Source: Cytophagales bacterium
GTDB lineage: Bacteria; Bacteroidota; Bacteroidia; Cytophagales; Cyclobacteriaceae
DNA: 12,454 bases
Reading direction: 5' to 3'
Assembly (NCBI GenBank): GCA_020063545.1
Contig: JAGUUF010000282.1
Location: 1-12,454, forward strand
A program made the position numbers and the translations under genes. Positions 1 through 7,453 of this stretch are shown here, in pieces. How positions within the stretch are numbered: the stretch's first letter is position 1; each line of letters starts with the position of its first letter. A model generated the notes under the pieces. It saw nothing but the letters and a program-made list of their open reading frames with translations. It did not search any database and was not told the DNA's origin.

Positions 1-1995
1 GGTTCTGGCTGTACTCGGGCATTGTGAGCCGTTAACCGTTGTCACAGGAGGTGATACATACTGTTGCACAACAGAGATATTTCCGGAGCCGGCAACTGCA
101 GCACTGTTAATGGTTAATGACTGGGTACCCTGACCTGAACTGATAGTACCTACACCGGCAGGTACTGTCCAGGAAAATTCGGTTGTCAACTGAAAATTAC
201 CAGTAACCGCATCGGTTATCGTTACATTCCCGGGCGGTGCAGGAAGTGTATAAACGTATGTCGATGAAGGGCAAAGATTTGTAGGGCCTGTAATAACGGG
301 CGGTTGATTTAACGTTGGTCTTACCGTTATCGTAACTTCAGTCGGATCACTTATACAGCCGTTGGCAGCCGTTGCCGTTACGAAAAAGTGCCTGCGCTCT
401 CCAACCGGTGCCTGGCCTGCAGTCGGGGTAAACGCACTTCCAGTAAACAAAAGCCCGGTACCGGCAAGCGCATTGGCAAGGGTTGGATACCACCGGTACG
501 TTAATCCACCTATAATCGGGTTAACGGTTATGGTCCGGCTTTGGCCGTTACAGATATCAACATTGGGTACGGTTGGGGCATTAGGTTTAGTAATTATAGT
601 GATCGTGTAGTTGCGCGTTACGGGTACTGCATTTGCAAAATAATTATTGACATCAGGGATAGTTGGCGCCTGTGACTGGTAGCTTGCAGATCCTCTAAAA
701 TTAAATACATTGTCAGCCCCACCTTGCGGGGGGTTTAAGCCGTTGCCATCAAATACATTCCGGTCAAAATTATTACAAACGTTCCACGTCCGCATGGTAA
801 CCGTAAACACCTGGCCGGCAACGGCCGTTGCCGGCATCTGGATATTGTCAGTGATGTGTGTTGGGTTAAGTGTTGGAGCAGCCTGATAAATCACCCGGCC
901 CCAAACCGGCAATTGTGCGGGCGTATATGAAACACCATTTATAATTACGTTACCGGTAATTGTTGAAGCAGAGCCGTAAACAAACTGCACCCAGCGGGCC
1001 TGGTCGTTAGGCTGCGGGTTTTCGAGCGGGGGTGTACAGTTGAAATCCGTTGCGTCACGCAGGCGAACCGGGTTAGTATCACCCTGGCATACATTAACAT
1101 TTTCGCCAACCTCCACACCTGTGCTGGTGGGATCGTGGTTGATATCGTGTGTGCCTAATTGGGTGTTATTCTCCCTATCCCACACCGTAAACTTTTGAGT
1201 CTGAACTCCACTGGCTAAACAACTGGTTGCCCCAAAACCCCATGTTGCCTGCATGGTATAAGTACACCGCTCGTTAGCTACTGTTGATGCATTACTGGTG
1301 CCACCGGTAGTCGGGTAACTGTAAACATGATTTCTTGTTACCCGCCACAGTTGTTTGGCAAGATTGGTTTCGAATGTATTTTGAAGTGTAGGATTAAGGG
1401 TTTCAATAAGGCCATCTGCCCAGTCTATGATAATTCGTGGTGGGTTGGCTGCATTATAGTTTATGCCCGTATACTCAACCTGCCAGTCCAGGCTGCGAGG
1501 TGAGCATAATGAAGACGGGTTTAGAATAATATTACCGGGAATTGGTACACCCACACCATCCGCTTTAGAGCAATTAGCTGTTGTGGTAAGCACAGGGTTG
1601 GGTCCAACATCGTGAGCCGGGCTTGGTGGCGCACAAGACCATGGCCGGTACTCAACTTCTGCCCCAACTTCACCATTTGCATCCCTGGGCCTGACCCGAA
1701 CTGCTATGTGAAATCCAATCATCCCACCCCCGATATTTAATGTGAGGGACGCTCCACTTTGTAAGATAACGGGATTGGTTGCACAGTTGTCATCGTAACG
1801 AACAAACGTGATGGTTGTACCCGATTGAGCATGGCCATCGGCATCGAAATAATCGTAGGAAACCGTTAGAGTCAATCCATTCTTCATGCCGCCTGTTAAA
1901 CGGAGATTACTTGCAACCGGTACAGTAGCAAACACGGTAGCCGACCCGAACAGGAAGAATGAAAGAAGCAGAAGTTGGCAGAACCTAATCACCAT
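1..1995 (-). CDS. Large secreted protein with PKD/Ig-like repeats, N-terminal part (runs off the window)
   Basis: The frame is open for 665 codons from the ATG at 1995 down to base 1, so the C-terminus is missing. An in-frame TAG four codons upstream (2007-2005) fixes this ATG as the earliest possible ATG start. The first ~23 residues (MVIRFCQLLLLSFFLFGSAT...) are a hydrophobic export signal, with likely cleavage after VFA. Residues ~185-260 resemble a PKD-type fold (DWADG at 191-195). Residues ~470-560 form an Ig-like repeat typical of Bacteroidota surface proteins (RWYPT at 501-505, HFFVTATAANGCISDPTEV, then TITV). Residues ~565-645 look like a PKD-like domain (GPTNLCPS, then FSWTVPAG and SSGQGTQSLTI). 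Paired cysteines suggest an exported, disulfide-containing protein. Such proteins usually end in a gliding-associated or type IX secretion sorting domain; that lies outside the window and is inferred. Exact role unknown: adhesion or gliding is likely, and no enzymatic domain is visible. Confidence 0.85.
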   Translation of the reverse strand, partial: MVIRFCQLLLLSFFLFGSATVFATVPVASNLRLTGGMKNGLTLTVSYDYFDADGHAQSGTTITFVRYDDNCATNPVILQSGASLTLNIGGGMIGFHIAVRVRPRDANGEVGAEVEYRPWSCAPPSPAHDVGPNPVLTTTANCSKADGVGVPIPGNIILNPSSLCSPRSLDWQVEYTGINYNAANPPRIIIDWADGLIETLNPTLQNTFETNLAKQLWRVTRNHVYSYPTTGGTSNASTVANERCTYTMQATWGFGATSCLASGVQTQKFTVWDRENNTQLGTHDINHDPTSTGVEVGENVNVCQGDTNPVRLRDATDFNCTPPLENPQPNDQARWVQFVYGSASTITGNVIINGVSYTPAQLPVWGRVIYQAAPTLNPTHITDNIQMPATAVAGQVFTVTMRTWNVCNNFDRNVFDGNGLNPPQGGADNVFNFRGSASYQSQAPTIPDVNNYFANAVPVTRNYTITIITKPNAPTVPNVDICNGQSRTITVNPIIGGLTYRWYPTLANALAGTGLLFTGSAFTPTAGQAPVGERRHFFVTATAANGCISDPTEVTITVRPTLNQPPVITGPTNLCPSSTYVYTLPAPPGNVTITDAVTGNFQLTTEFSWTVPAGVGTISSGQGTQSLTINSAAVAGSGNISVVQQYVSPPVTTVNGSQCPSTART

Positions 1996-2185
1996 CAGTT
2001 GTAGCTATAAATTCCGTTAAAATACTCAACCTATTGATTTCAGCCAAACGTGCAGACATGGAGGTAATAATCAGCCTCTATATACAGTACCGGTTTATGG
2101 TGTAACCGCCAGGTGCTGCTATTGCCGATGAGGGTTAGTTTATTCCCGGTATTCCGCTACCTTTGCACCCCGTAACAACCGCTGC
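1996..2185. promoter_or_regulatory. Divergent intergenic region between the repeat-protein gene and pyrG
   Basis: This 190-bp AT-richer spacer separates divergent starts and must hold promoters for both sides. The pyrG-side promoter is clear and is listed separately. Toward the minus-strand gene the best candidate is CACGTTTG (complement of 2045-2052), which matches TAnnTTTG at all but the first position, but it lacks a recognisable TTG-type -33 partner, so I do not call it. No tRNA, small ORF or strong terminator is visible here. Confidence 0.5.
2135..2165 (+). promoter_or_regulatory. pyrG promoter, Bacteroidota type
   Basis: TACCTTTG at 2158-2165 matches the Bacteroidota -7 consensus TAnnTTTG exactly. 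TTAG at 2135-2138 lies 19 bp upstream, where the degenerate TTTG/TTG -33 element is expected. Transcription should start about 4-7 nt after the box, giving a leader of roughly 15 nt before the pyrG ATG at 2186. No Shine-Dalgarno sequence is present, which is usual for this phylum. Confidence 0.7.
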
Positions 2186-3802
2186 ATGTCCACCGCCAAA
2201 TACATTTTCGTTACGGGAGGGGTAACCTCAAGCCTCGGTAAAGGCATCATCTCCGCATCACTTGGTAAGTTACTGCAATCCAGGGGGTTCAATGTAACCA
2301 TTCAGAAGTTTGACCCCTACATTAATATAGACCCCGGCACCCTTAACCCCTACGAACACGGTGAATGCTACGTAACCAACGATGGCGCTGAAACAGACCT
2401 TGACCTGGGCCACTATGAACGCTTCCTGAACGTGCCTACCAGCCAGGCCAACAATATTACAACCGGCCGGATTTACAATAATGTAATCACCAAGGAACGC
2501 CAGGGTGAATACCTCGGCAAAACCGTTCAGGTCATTCCCCACATCACCGATGAAATCAAGCGCAACATCTTTCTGCTGGGCGAAAGTGGCAAGTACGATG
2601 TGATCATTACCGAGATTGGCGGCTCGGTGGGCGATATTGAATCGCTCCCGTTCATCGAGGCCGTGCGCCAGGTTAAATGGGACATCGGTTCGAACAACGC
2701 GCTGGTTATTCACCTTACGCTTATCCCCTACCTGAAGGCTGCCGGTGAACTGAAAACCAAACCTACACAACATTCGGTAAAGGAACTGCTCTCCTCGGGG
2801 GTTCAGCCCGATATCCTGGTGTGCCGTACGGAACGCCCGCTGCCACTGGAGATCCGCAAAAAACTTGCCCTGTTCTGTAACGTTCACCTGAACTCGGTTA
2901 TTGAAGCCATCGATGCCGATACGATTTATGATGTACCCATCCTGATGCGGAAGGAAAAACTGGATGAGCGCGTACTGGCCAAATTAAAAATGACATCCAA
3001 AACCGAACCCGATCTGGAGCATTGGAAGGATTTCCTCGGTAAACTAAAAAACCCGGTGGAGGAAGTAACGATCGGACTGGTAGGTAAGTACGTTACCCTG
3101 CCCGATGCTTATAAATCAATTGCCGAAGCGTTTGTCCATGCCGGGGCACAGAACGATTGCCGGGTGAATGTAAAATGGATTTCTTCTGAAGACCTGGACA
3201 AGGAAAATGCGCACAGTATATTAAAAGGTCTTCATGGTGTGCTGGTGGCACCTGGTTTCGGTGAGCGCGGCATGGAAGGAAAGATCGAAGCCATCCGCCA
3301 TGTGCGCGAAAACAAAATTCCGTTTTTCGGAATTTGCCTGGGCATGCAGTGCGCGGTAATTGAATTTGCCCGGCATGTGCTCGGCCTGGAGGCCAGTTCA
3401 ACCGAACTGAACCCGAAAACGAAAAACCCGGTAATCGATCTGATGGAGGAGCAGAAAAAAATAACTGCCAAAGGCGGTACCATGCGGCTGGGTGCGTATA
3501 CCTGCAAACTGAAAAAGGGAAGCAAAGCCGCTTCGGTTTATGGCGAAACAACCATTCAGGAACGGCACCGGCATCGCTACGAATTCAACAACAAGTATCG
3601 CGACCAGATGGAAAATGCCGGCATGCGTGCAGTAGGCATTAACCCGGAGTCGGATTTGGTGGAAGTTGTTGAATTAAAAGATCATCCGTGGTTTATCGGT
3701 GTGCAGTACCACCCCGAACTTCGCAGCACCGTAATGAACCCTCACCCGCTTTTTGTTAAGTTTGTGGCCGCTGCCATTGAGTATAAAAAATCATTTCTTT
3801 AA
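2186..3802 (+). CDS. pyrG: CTP synthase (glutamine-hydrolysing)
   Basis: PyrG makes CTP from UTP, ATP and glutamine in the cytosol, the last step of de novo cytidine nucleotide synthesis. At 538 residues it has the normal full length. The N-terminal synthetase domain shows the P-loop TGGVTSSLGKG (10-20), the stretch KFDPYINIDPGTLNP (41-55) with its EHGE (57-60), and the KPTQHS UTP-site motif (192-197). The C-terminal class I glutamine amidotransferase domain starts near residue 294. It has the nucleophile Cys384 in FGICLGMQ and the His509/Glu511 pair in GVQYHPEL, so the catalytic triad is intact. The ATG at 2186 begins MSTAKYIFVTGG, matching the family N-terminus. yidC follows after 16 bp, so the two are probably co-transcribed from the promoter at 2135-2165. 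Long antisense frames inside this gene are shadows. Confidence 0.98.
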   Translation: MSTAKYIFVTGGVTSSLGKGIISASLGKLLQSRGFNVTIQKFDPYINIDPGTLNPYEHGECYVTNDGAETDLDLGHYERFLNVPTSQANNITTGRIYNNVITKERQGEYLGKTVQVIPHITDEIKRNIFLLGESGKYDVIITEIGGSVGDIESLPFIEAVRQVKWDIGSNNALVIHLTLIPYLKAAGELKTKPTQHSVKELLSSGVQPDILVCRTERPLPLEIRKKLALFCNVHLNSVIEAIDADTIYDVPILMRKEKLDERVLAKLKMTSKTEPDLEHWKDFLGKLKNPVEEVTIGLVGKYVTLPDAYKSIAEAFVHAGAQNDCRVNVKWISSEDLDKENAHSILKGLHGVLVAPGFGERGMEGKIEAIRHVRENKIPFFGICLGMQCAVIEFARHVLGLEASSTELNPKTKNPVIDLMEEQKKITAKGGTMRLGAYTCKLKKGSKAASVYGETTIQERHRHRYEFNNKYRDQMENAGMRAVGINPESDLVEVVELKDHPWFIGVQYHPELRSTVMNPHPLFVKFVAAAIEYKKSFL

Positions 3803-3818
3803 CCTGTAACTGTTTACG

Positions 3819-5633
3819 ATGGATCGAAATCAGGCTATCGGCCTCACCCTTATTGCTGTTGTATTGCTTGGCTATTTTATCTGGTTTGCACCCAGGCCTG
3901 AGCCGATGCCCGAACAGGCGCCCGTTATTCAGCCGCCAACCGCTGATTTATCCCCCGCGCCACAAGTGCAGGAATCAACCAAACCTGACAGCACCCTTGT
4001 ATCTGCATTTGGAAATTTATCAGGATTTCTTTCCGGTGAAGATCGAATCATCCCCATCGAAACCCAGGATCTGAAAATAAGTTTCTCAACCAAAGGCGGA
4101 GTTATTAAGGAGCTTGAACTGAAGAATTACAAAACCTATTCGGGCAAACCGCTGAAACTGGTTGATCCCCGGTCGAATACCTTTCAACTTATCTCAAACC
4201 GGGCAGGCGGCAACCTTGATCTGTACGCGTTGTATTTTCAGGCCGAACAATCCAGCCGGGCCGATACCACCGTCCTGACGTTTACCGTACGACTGGATGA
4301 ATCCCGGTATTTTATACACCGCTATTCCATCCCGGCCAAAGGCTATAAAATCGGTTACTCAATAAAAACCACCGGCCTGGAAAACGAACTTTCCGACCAC
4401 CTTACGTTTCAGTGGAATAATTTTTTGCGCCTGCTGGAACGAGACCTGACCGACAGCCGGGTTAACACTACCATTACCTACCATTACAACGGCAGCATGG
4501 ATGAACTGGCACCACGCTCCACCTCAACCGAAAGCGAAACCTTTTCGGGTAACCTGCAGTGGGTTACCCTGAAGCAGAAATTTTTCCTCAGCTCCATTAT
4601 CTCACCCAAAGGATTTCCGGGCGGAGAAATTGAAACAGCGGTAAATGAAGCCGACACATCCGTAGTAAAGCGTGCCAACATTAAGGTGTTCATTCCGTTA
4701 ACCGAACTTACCGGTAACGGTGCTGCGTATTCGTTTTACTTCGGCCCGAATGATTATCAGACCATCGGCAAGGTAGCGCCTGATTTTGCAAAAAATGTTT
4801 ACCTCGGCTGGCCCCCGGTGTACTGGATTAACAAGTTCGTCATCTTCCCGGTATTTCACTTTCTCACCAAATTCATCAGCAACTTCGGGCTTATCATCAT
4901 CATCCTGGTAATCCTCCTCCGTATTGTATTACTGCCGCTCTCGTACAAATCGTACCTGAGCATGGCCAAGATGAAGGTGCTGAAGCCCGAACTGGATGAG
5001 ATTAAAGACAAGTTTGGCGATGACATGACCAAGGTGCAACAGGAACAACTTAAGCTGTACCAGCAGGCCGGGGTAAACCCCATCAGCGGCTGTATTCCCA
5101 TCCTGCTGCAAATGCCCATCCTGTTTGCCATGTTCTACCTGTTTCCAAACAGCATTGAACTGCGCCAACAATCTTTTTTGTGGGCCGATGATTTATCAAC
5201 CTACGATTCAGTGCTTAACCTGCCGTTCACCATTCCGCTTTACGGAAATCATGTAAGCCTGTTTACCCTCCTTATGACTATCTCCACACTGGTGATCACC
5301 TGGCAAAACAACCAGGTTTCATCGGTAACCGGCCCTATGAAATCCATGTCGTACATCATGCCGGTGGTGTTTCTGTTTGTGCTCAATTCATTTCCAGCCG
5401 GGTTAAGTTTTTACTACTTCATGTCGAACATCATAACGTTCGGCCAGCAGGCCATCATCAGGCGTTTTGTAGACGAGGACAAAATAAAGCGCATTATGGA
5501 CGATCACAGGCGTACCCTGGCTGCCGGTGGCGGTAAAAAATCGAAGTTTATGGCCAAACTGGAAGAAGCAATGAAAGCCAGCGAAGAGGCGCGTAAAAAA
5601 TCAGAAGAGCAGCGCAAAACCAAAAAGAAATAA
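3819..5633 (+). CDS. yidC: Membrane protein insertase YidC
   Basis: YidC inserts and folds inner-membrane proteins, alone or with SecYEG. The 604-residue protein has the Gram-negative layout. It starts with a first membrane helix (residues ~6-23) and a proline-rich linker. A large periplasmic beta domain follows (~75-325). The conserved insertase core comprises helices near 354-374, 424-442, 479-495, 512-526 and 530-546. Arg368 in LLRIVLLPL corresponds to the conserved arginine of the hydrophilic groove. The cytoplasmic hairpin (ELDEIKDKFGDD, then QQEQLKLYQQAGVNP) and the motif GCIPILLQMPILFAMFYLF are typical. The C-terminus is a lysine-rich tail (KKSEEQRKTKKK), probably for ribosome contact. 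The start lies 16 bp after the pyrG stop. I see no separate promoter, so an operon with pyrG is likely. Confidence 0.97.
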   Translation: MDRNQAIGLTLIAVVLLGYFIWFAPRPEPMPEQAPVIQPPTADLSPAPQVQESTKPDSTLVSAFGNLSGFLSGEDRIIPIETQDLKISFSTKGGVIKELELKNYKTYSGKPLKLVDPRSNTFQLISNRAGGNLDLYALYFQAEQSSRADTTVLTFTVRLDESRYFIHRYSIPAKGYKIGYSIKTTGLENELSDHLTFQWNNFLRLLERDLTDSRVNTTITYHYNGSMDELAPRSTSTESETFSGNLQWVTLKQKFFLSSIISPKGFPGGEIETAVNEADTSVVKRANIKVFIPLTELTGNGAAYSFYFGPNDYQTIGKVAPDFAKNVYLGWPPVYWINKFVIFPVFHFLTKFISNFGLIIIILVILLRIVLLPLSYKSYLSMAKMKVLKPELDEIKDKFGDDMTKVQQEQLKLYQQAGVNPISGCIPILLQMPILFAMFYLFPNSIELRQQSFLWADDLSTYDSVLNLPFTIPLYGNHVSLFTLLMTISTLVITWQNNQVSSVTGPMKSMSYIMPVVFLFVLNSFPAGLSFYYFMSNIITFGQQAIIRRFVDEDKIKRIMDDHRRTLAAGGGKKSKFMAKLEEAMKASEEARKKSEEQRKTKKK

Positions 5634-5654
5634 ACATTGCGCTGTGCATGGATT

Positions 5655-5684
5655 GTGGAAAAATACGTTTCACAACGTTCCACG
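5655..5684. promoter_or_regulatory. Cluster of three parS-like half-sites upstream of parA
   Basis: GTGGAA (5655-5660) is inverted relative to GTTTCAC (5667-5673) and GTTCCAC (5677-5683). The last two lie in a 10-bp tandem repeat, TACGTTTCAC / AACGTTCCAC (5664-5683), identical at 8 of 10 positions and spaced one helical turn apart. The canonical ParB site parS reads TGTTNCACGTGNAACA, so these look like degenerate half-sites. They sit about 20 bp upstream of the parA -7 box. An operator for ParA or ParB autoregulation is an inference. They may be chance, because no complete parS is present. Confidence 0.35.
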
Positions 5685-5701
5685 CCCCGTTAGCCTTCCT
5701 C

Positions 5702-5709
5702 TATATTTG
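5702..5709 (+). promoter_or_regulatory. parA promoter -7 element
   Basis: TATATTTG fits TAnnTTTG exactly and is followed by CAG, as in other promoters in this window. The -33 element is weak: TTC at 5678-5680 lies 21 bp upstream and overlaps the parS-like half-site. Expected transcription start is about 5713-5716, giving a parA leader of roughly 43-46 nt that begins in the hairpin at 5713-5730. Confidence 0.6.
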
Positions 5710-5712
5710 CAG

Positions 5713-5738
5713 TCCCGGTAAAAACCGGGATACTTTTT
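5713..5738 (+). terminator. Hairpin with T-tract: yidC terminator or parA 5'-leader stem-loop
   Basis: TCCCGGT (5713-5719) and ACCGGGA (5724-5730) form a perfect 7-bp GC-rich stem with an AAAA loop. TACTTTTT (5731-5738) follows, which is the form of an intrinsic terminator for the pyrG-yidC transcript. The hairpin starts only 4 bp after the -7 box at 5702-5709, however, so it would also be the very 5' end of the parA mRNA. The sequence alone does not decide between the two roles. Confidence 0.55.
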
Positions 5739-5758
5739 AACCTTACACAGTTAACGGG

Positions 5759-6535
5759 ATGGGGAAAATTATTGCAATTGCCAATCAAAAAGGTGGAGTC
5801 GGAAAAACTACAACTGCTATTAACCTGGCCGCCAGCCTTGCCGTGCTCGAATATAAAACCCTTTTGGTGGATGCTGACCCTCAGGCCAATTCCACATCGG
5901 GCCTGGGCATTAATCCGAAAGAAGTAGAAACCGGCATCTACGAATGCATGATAGACGGTGCCAATCCGCACGAAGCGGTTATCGGAAATGAAACACTAAA
6001 GTTTCTTAACATACTGCCATCGCACATTGACTTGGTAGGTGCCGAGGTGGAAATGGTGAGCATTGAACGGAGGGAAGAAAAAATGCGCGATGCCCTTCAA
6101 AAAATAAAAAACGATTATGAGTTTATCATTATCGACTGCTCCCCTTCGCTCGGGTTGATCACCATCAACGCGCTTACCGCTGCCGATTCGGTAATTATAC
6201 CGGTACAATGCGAATATTTTGCGCTCGAAGGCCTAGGGAAATTACTGAACACCATTAAAATCATCCAAACACGGCTTAACCCCAGGTTGGAAATTGAAGG
6301 AATATTGCTTACGTTATACGACTCGCGCACCAGCCTGGGCAACCAGGTGGTGGAGGAAGTGCGCACACACTTCAAAAAAATGACTTTTAACACCATTATT
6401 CCGCGTAACGTAAAACTTAGCGAATCGCCCAGCTTCGGCATACCGGTTATCGTGCACGATGCCGAAAGCAAAGGCGCCATTAGTTACCTGAACCTGGCAC
6501 ATGAAATCCTGGATAAAAACGGCTTATCGAAATGA
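5759..6535 (+). CDS. parA: Chromosome partitioning ATPase ParA (Soj type)
   Basis: ParA is an ATP-dependent, nonspecific DNA-binding Walker-type ATPase that, with ParB, moves replicated origins apart. The 258-residue protein is the short chromosomal form, without the N-terminal helix-turn-helix of plasmid ParA proteins. Visible motifs are the deviant Walker A KGGVGKTTT (11-19, signature Lys11 and catalytic Lys16), DADPQAN (38-44), and Walker B IIIDCSPSLG (123-132, Asp126). The segment PRNVKLSESPSFG (215-227) has the basic residues used for DNA contact. ATG at 5759 gives the standard MGKIIAIANQKGGVGKT start. It overlaps parB by four bases (ATGA), indicating translational coupling. The leader carries a hairpin, and upstream lie parS-like half-sites. 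Confidence 0.96.
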   Translation: MGKIIAIANQKGGVGKTTTAINLAASLAVLEYKTLLVDADPQANSTSGLGINPKEVETGIYECMIDGANPHEAVIGNETLKFLNILPSHIDLVGAEVEMVSIERREEKMRDALQKIKNDYEFIIIDCSPSLGLITINALTAADSVIIPVQCEYFALEGLGKLLNTIKIIQTRLNPRLEIEGILLTLYDSRTSLGNQVVEEVRTHFKKMTFNTIIPRNVKLSESPSFGIPVIVHDAESKGAISYLNLAHEILDKNGLSK

Positions 6536-7428
6536 CAAAGAAAAAAGCATTAGGCCGCGGACTTAACGCCTTGCTCAGCGACAGCAATGTGGATGAACGA
6601 TTAGAAACCGATGTGCCGGTTACCCATACCACACCTGCCGGTGGCATCCTGGAGATTCCGGTAGAGCAAATTGAAGTAAACCCGTTTCAGCCACGCACCC
6701 ACTTCGACCAGGAGGCACTGAACGAACTGGCCGAATCAATTAACGTACACGGCATCATACAGCCGATTACGGTACGCAGACTGGCGCACAATCAATACCA
6801 GCTCATTTCCGGTGAACGAAGATTGCAAGCCTCAAAACTGGCCGGCCTCAAAACCATTCCGGCTTACGTGCGGCTGGCCGATGACCAGCAGATGCTGGAG
6901 ATGTCGCTTATTGAAAACATCCAACGCGAAAACCTCAACGCCATTGAAATTGCCCTGAGTTACCAACGCCTGATTTCGGAGTGCAACCTGAAGCAGGAAG
7001 AACTGGGCGACCGCGTTGGGAAGAACCGTGCTACCGTTACCAATTACCTTCGGCTGCTGAAACTTCCGCCCGACATCCAGATTGCCGTACGCGATAACAA
7101 AATATCCATGGGCCACGCCCGTGCTATCATTAATGTTGAAAACCCCGACACCCAACTGTTTATTTTCAACAAAATTCTTGGCGATGATTTATCGGTGCGA
7201 AAAGTTGAAGAACTGGTACGGGAACTGGCATCCCGAAAGGAAACCAAACGCGAAGCAACAGCCTCAACTCCCTCAAACCGCGAGATGGCCCAGCTTCAGT
7301 CAAGGCTCTCCTCCCACTTTGGCACCCGTGTTGCTGTGAAGAGCGATGGCAAAAAAGGTGAAATAAAAATTCCCTTCCTGTCGGTTGAAGACCTTAACCG
7401 GATTTTGGATATTCTTAAAATCCAGTAA
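6532..7428 (+). CDS. parB: Chromosome partitioning protein ParB (Spo0J type)
   Basis: ParB is a CTP-dependent DNA clamp that loads at parS, spreads on DNA, recruits SMC and stimulates ParA. In this 298-residue protein the N-terminal LGRGLNALL (7-15) is the usual ParA-stimulating segment. The ParB/Srx CTPase domain runs from ~40 to ~130, with NPFQPR (50-55), GERR (94-97) and ENIQRENL (128-135). The helix-turn-helix parS-reading domain covers ~150-205, with KNRATVTNYLRLL (164-176) as the likely recognition region. After a variable linker (~232-250) the C-terminal dimerisation domain completes the protein. The start codon overlaps the parA stop. No canonical parS was found by eye anywhere in the window, so its binding sites probably lie elsewhere near the origin. 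Confidence 0.96.
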   Translation: MTKKKALGRGLNALLSDSNVDERLETDVPVTHTTPAGGILEIPVEQIEVNPFQPRTHFDQEALNELAESINVHGIIQPITVRRLAHNQYQLISGERRLQASKLAGLKTIPAYVRLADDQQMLEMSLIENIQRENLNAIEIALSYQRLISECNLKQEELGDRVGKNRATVTNYLRLLKLPPDIQIAVRDNKISMGHARAIINVENPDTQLFIFNKILGDDLSVRKVEELVRELASRKETKREATASTPSNREMAQLQSRLSSHFGTRVAVKSDGKKGEIKIPFLSVEDLNRILDILKIQ

Positions 7429-7453
7429 GGGTTTGACAAGAGCCCGTCTATCA

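Noticed and set aside
362..610. 82-codon plus-strand frame ending in a hydrophobic stretch
   Set aside because: It is antisense to the Ig-like repeats of the secreted protein. The hydrophobic tail arises from the complement of its Thr/Val-rich codons.
2270..2887. 205-codon open frame antisense to pyrG
   Set aside because: It lies wholly inside the conserved pyrG frame, its protein has no recognisable motif, and no promoter is visible. It is a shadow of codon bias.
3315..3335. 8-bp perfect stem AAATTCCG / CGGAATTT with TTTTT loop in pyrG, just before the Cys384 codon
   Set aside because: It coincides with the conserved residues KIPFFGI, which largely dictate the bases. It is probably chance, although a translational pause before the active-site segment cannot be excluded.
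7385..7453. Earlier TTG start for the DUF5683 gene, overlapping parB
   Set aside because: It would add 23 residues ahead of a clear signal peptide. The ATG at 7454 gives a normal exported N-terminus and a normal short intergenic gap.
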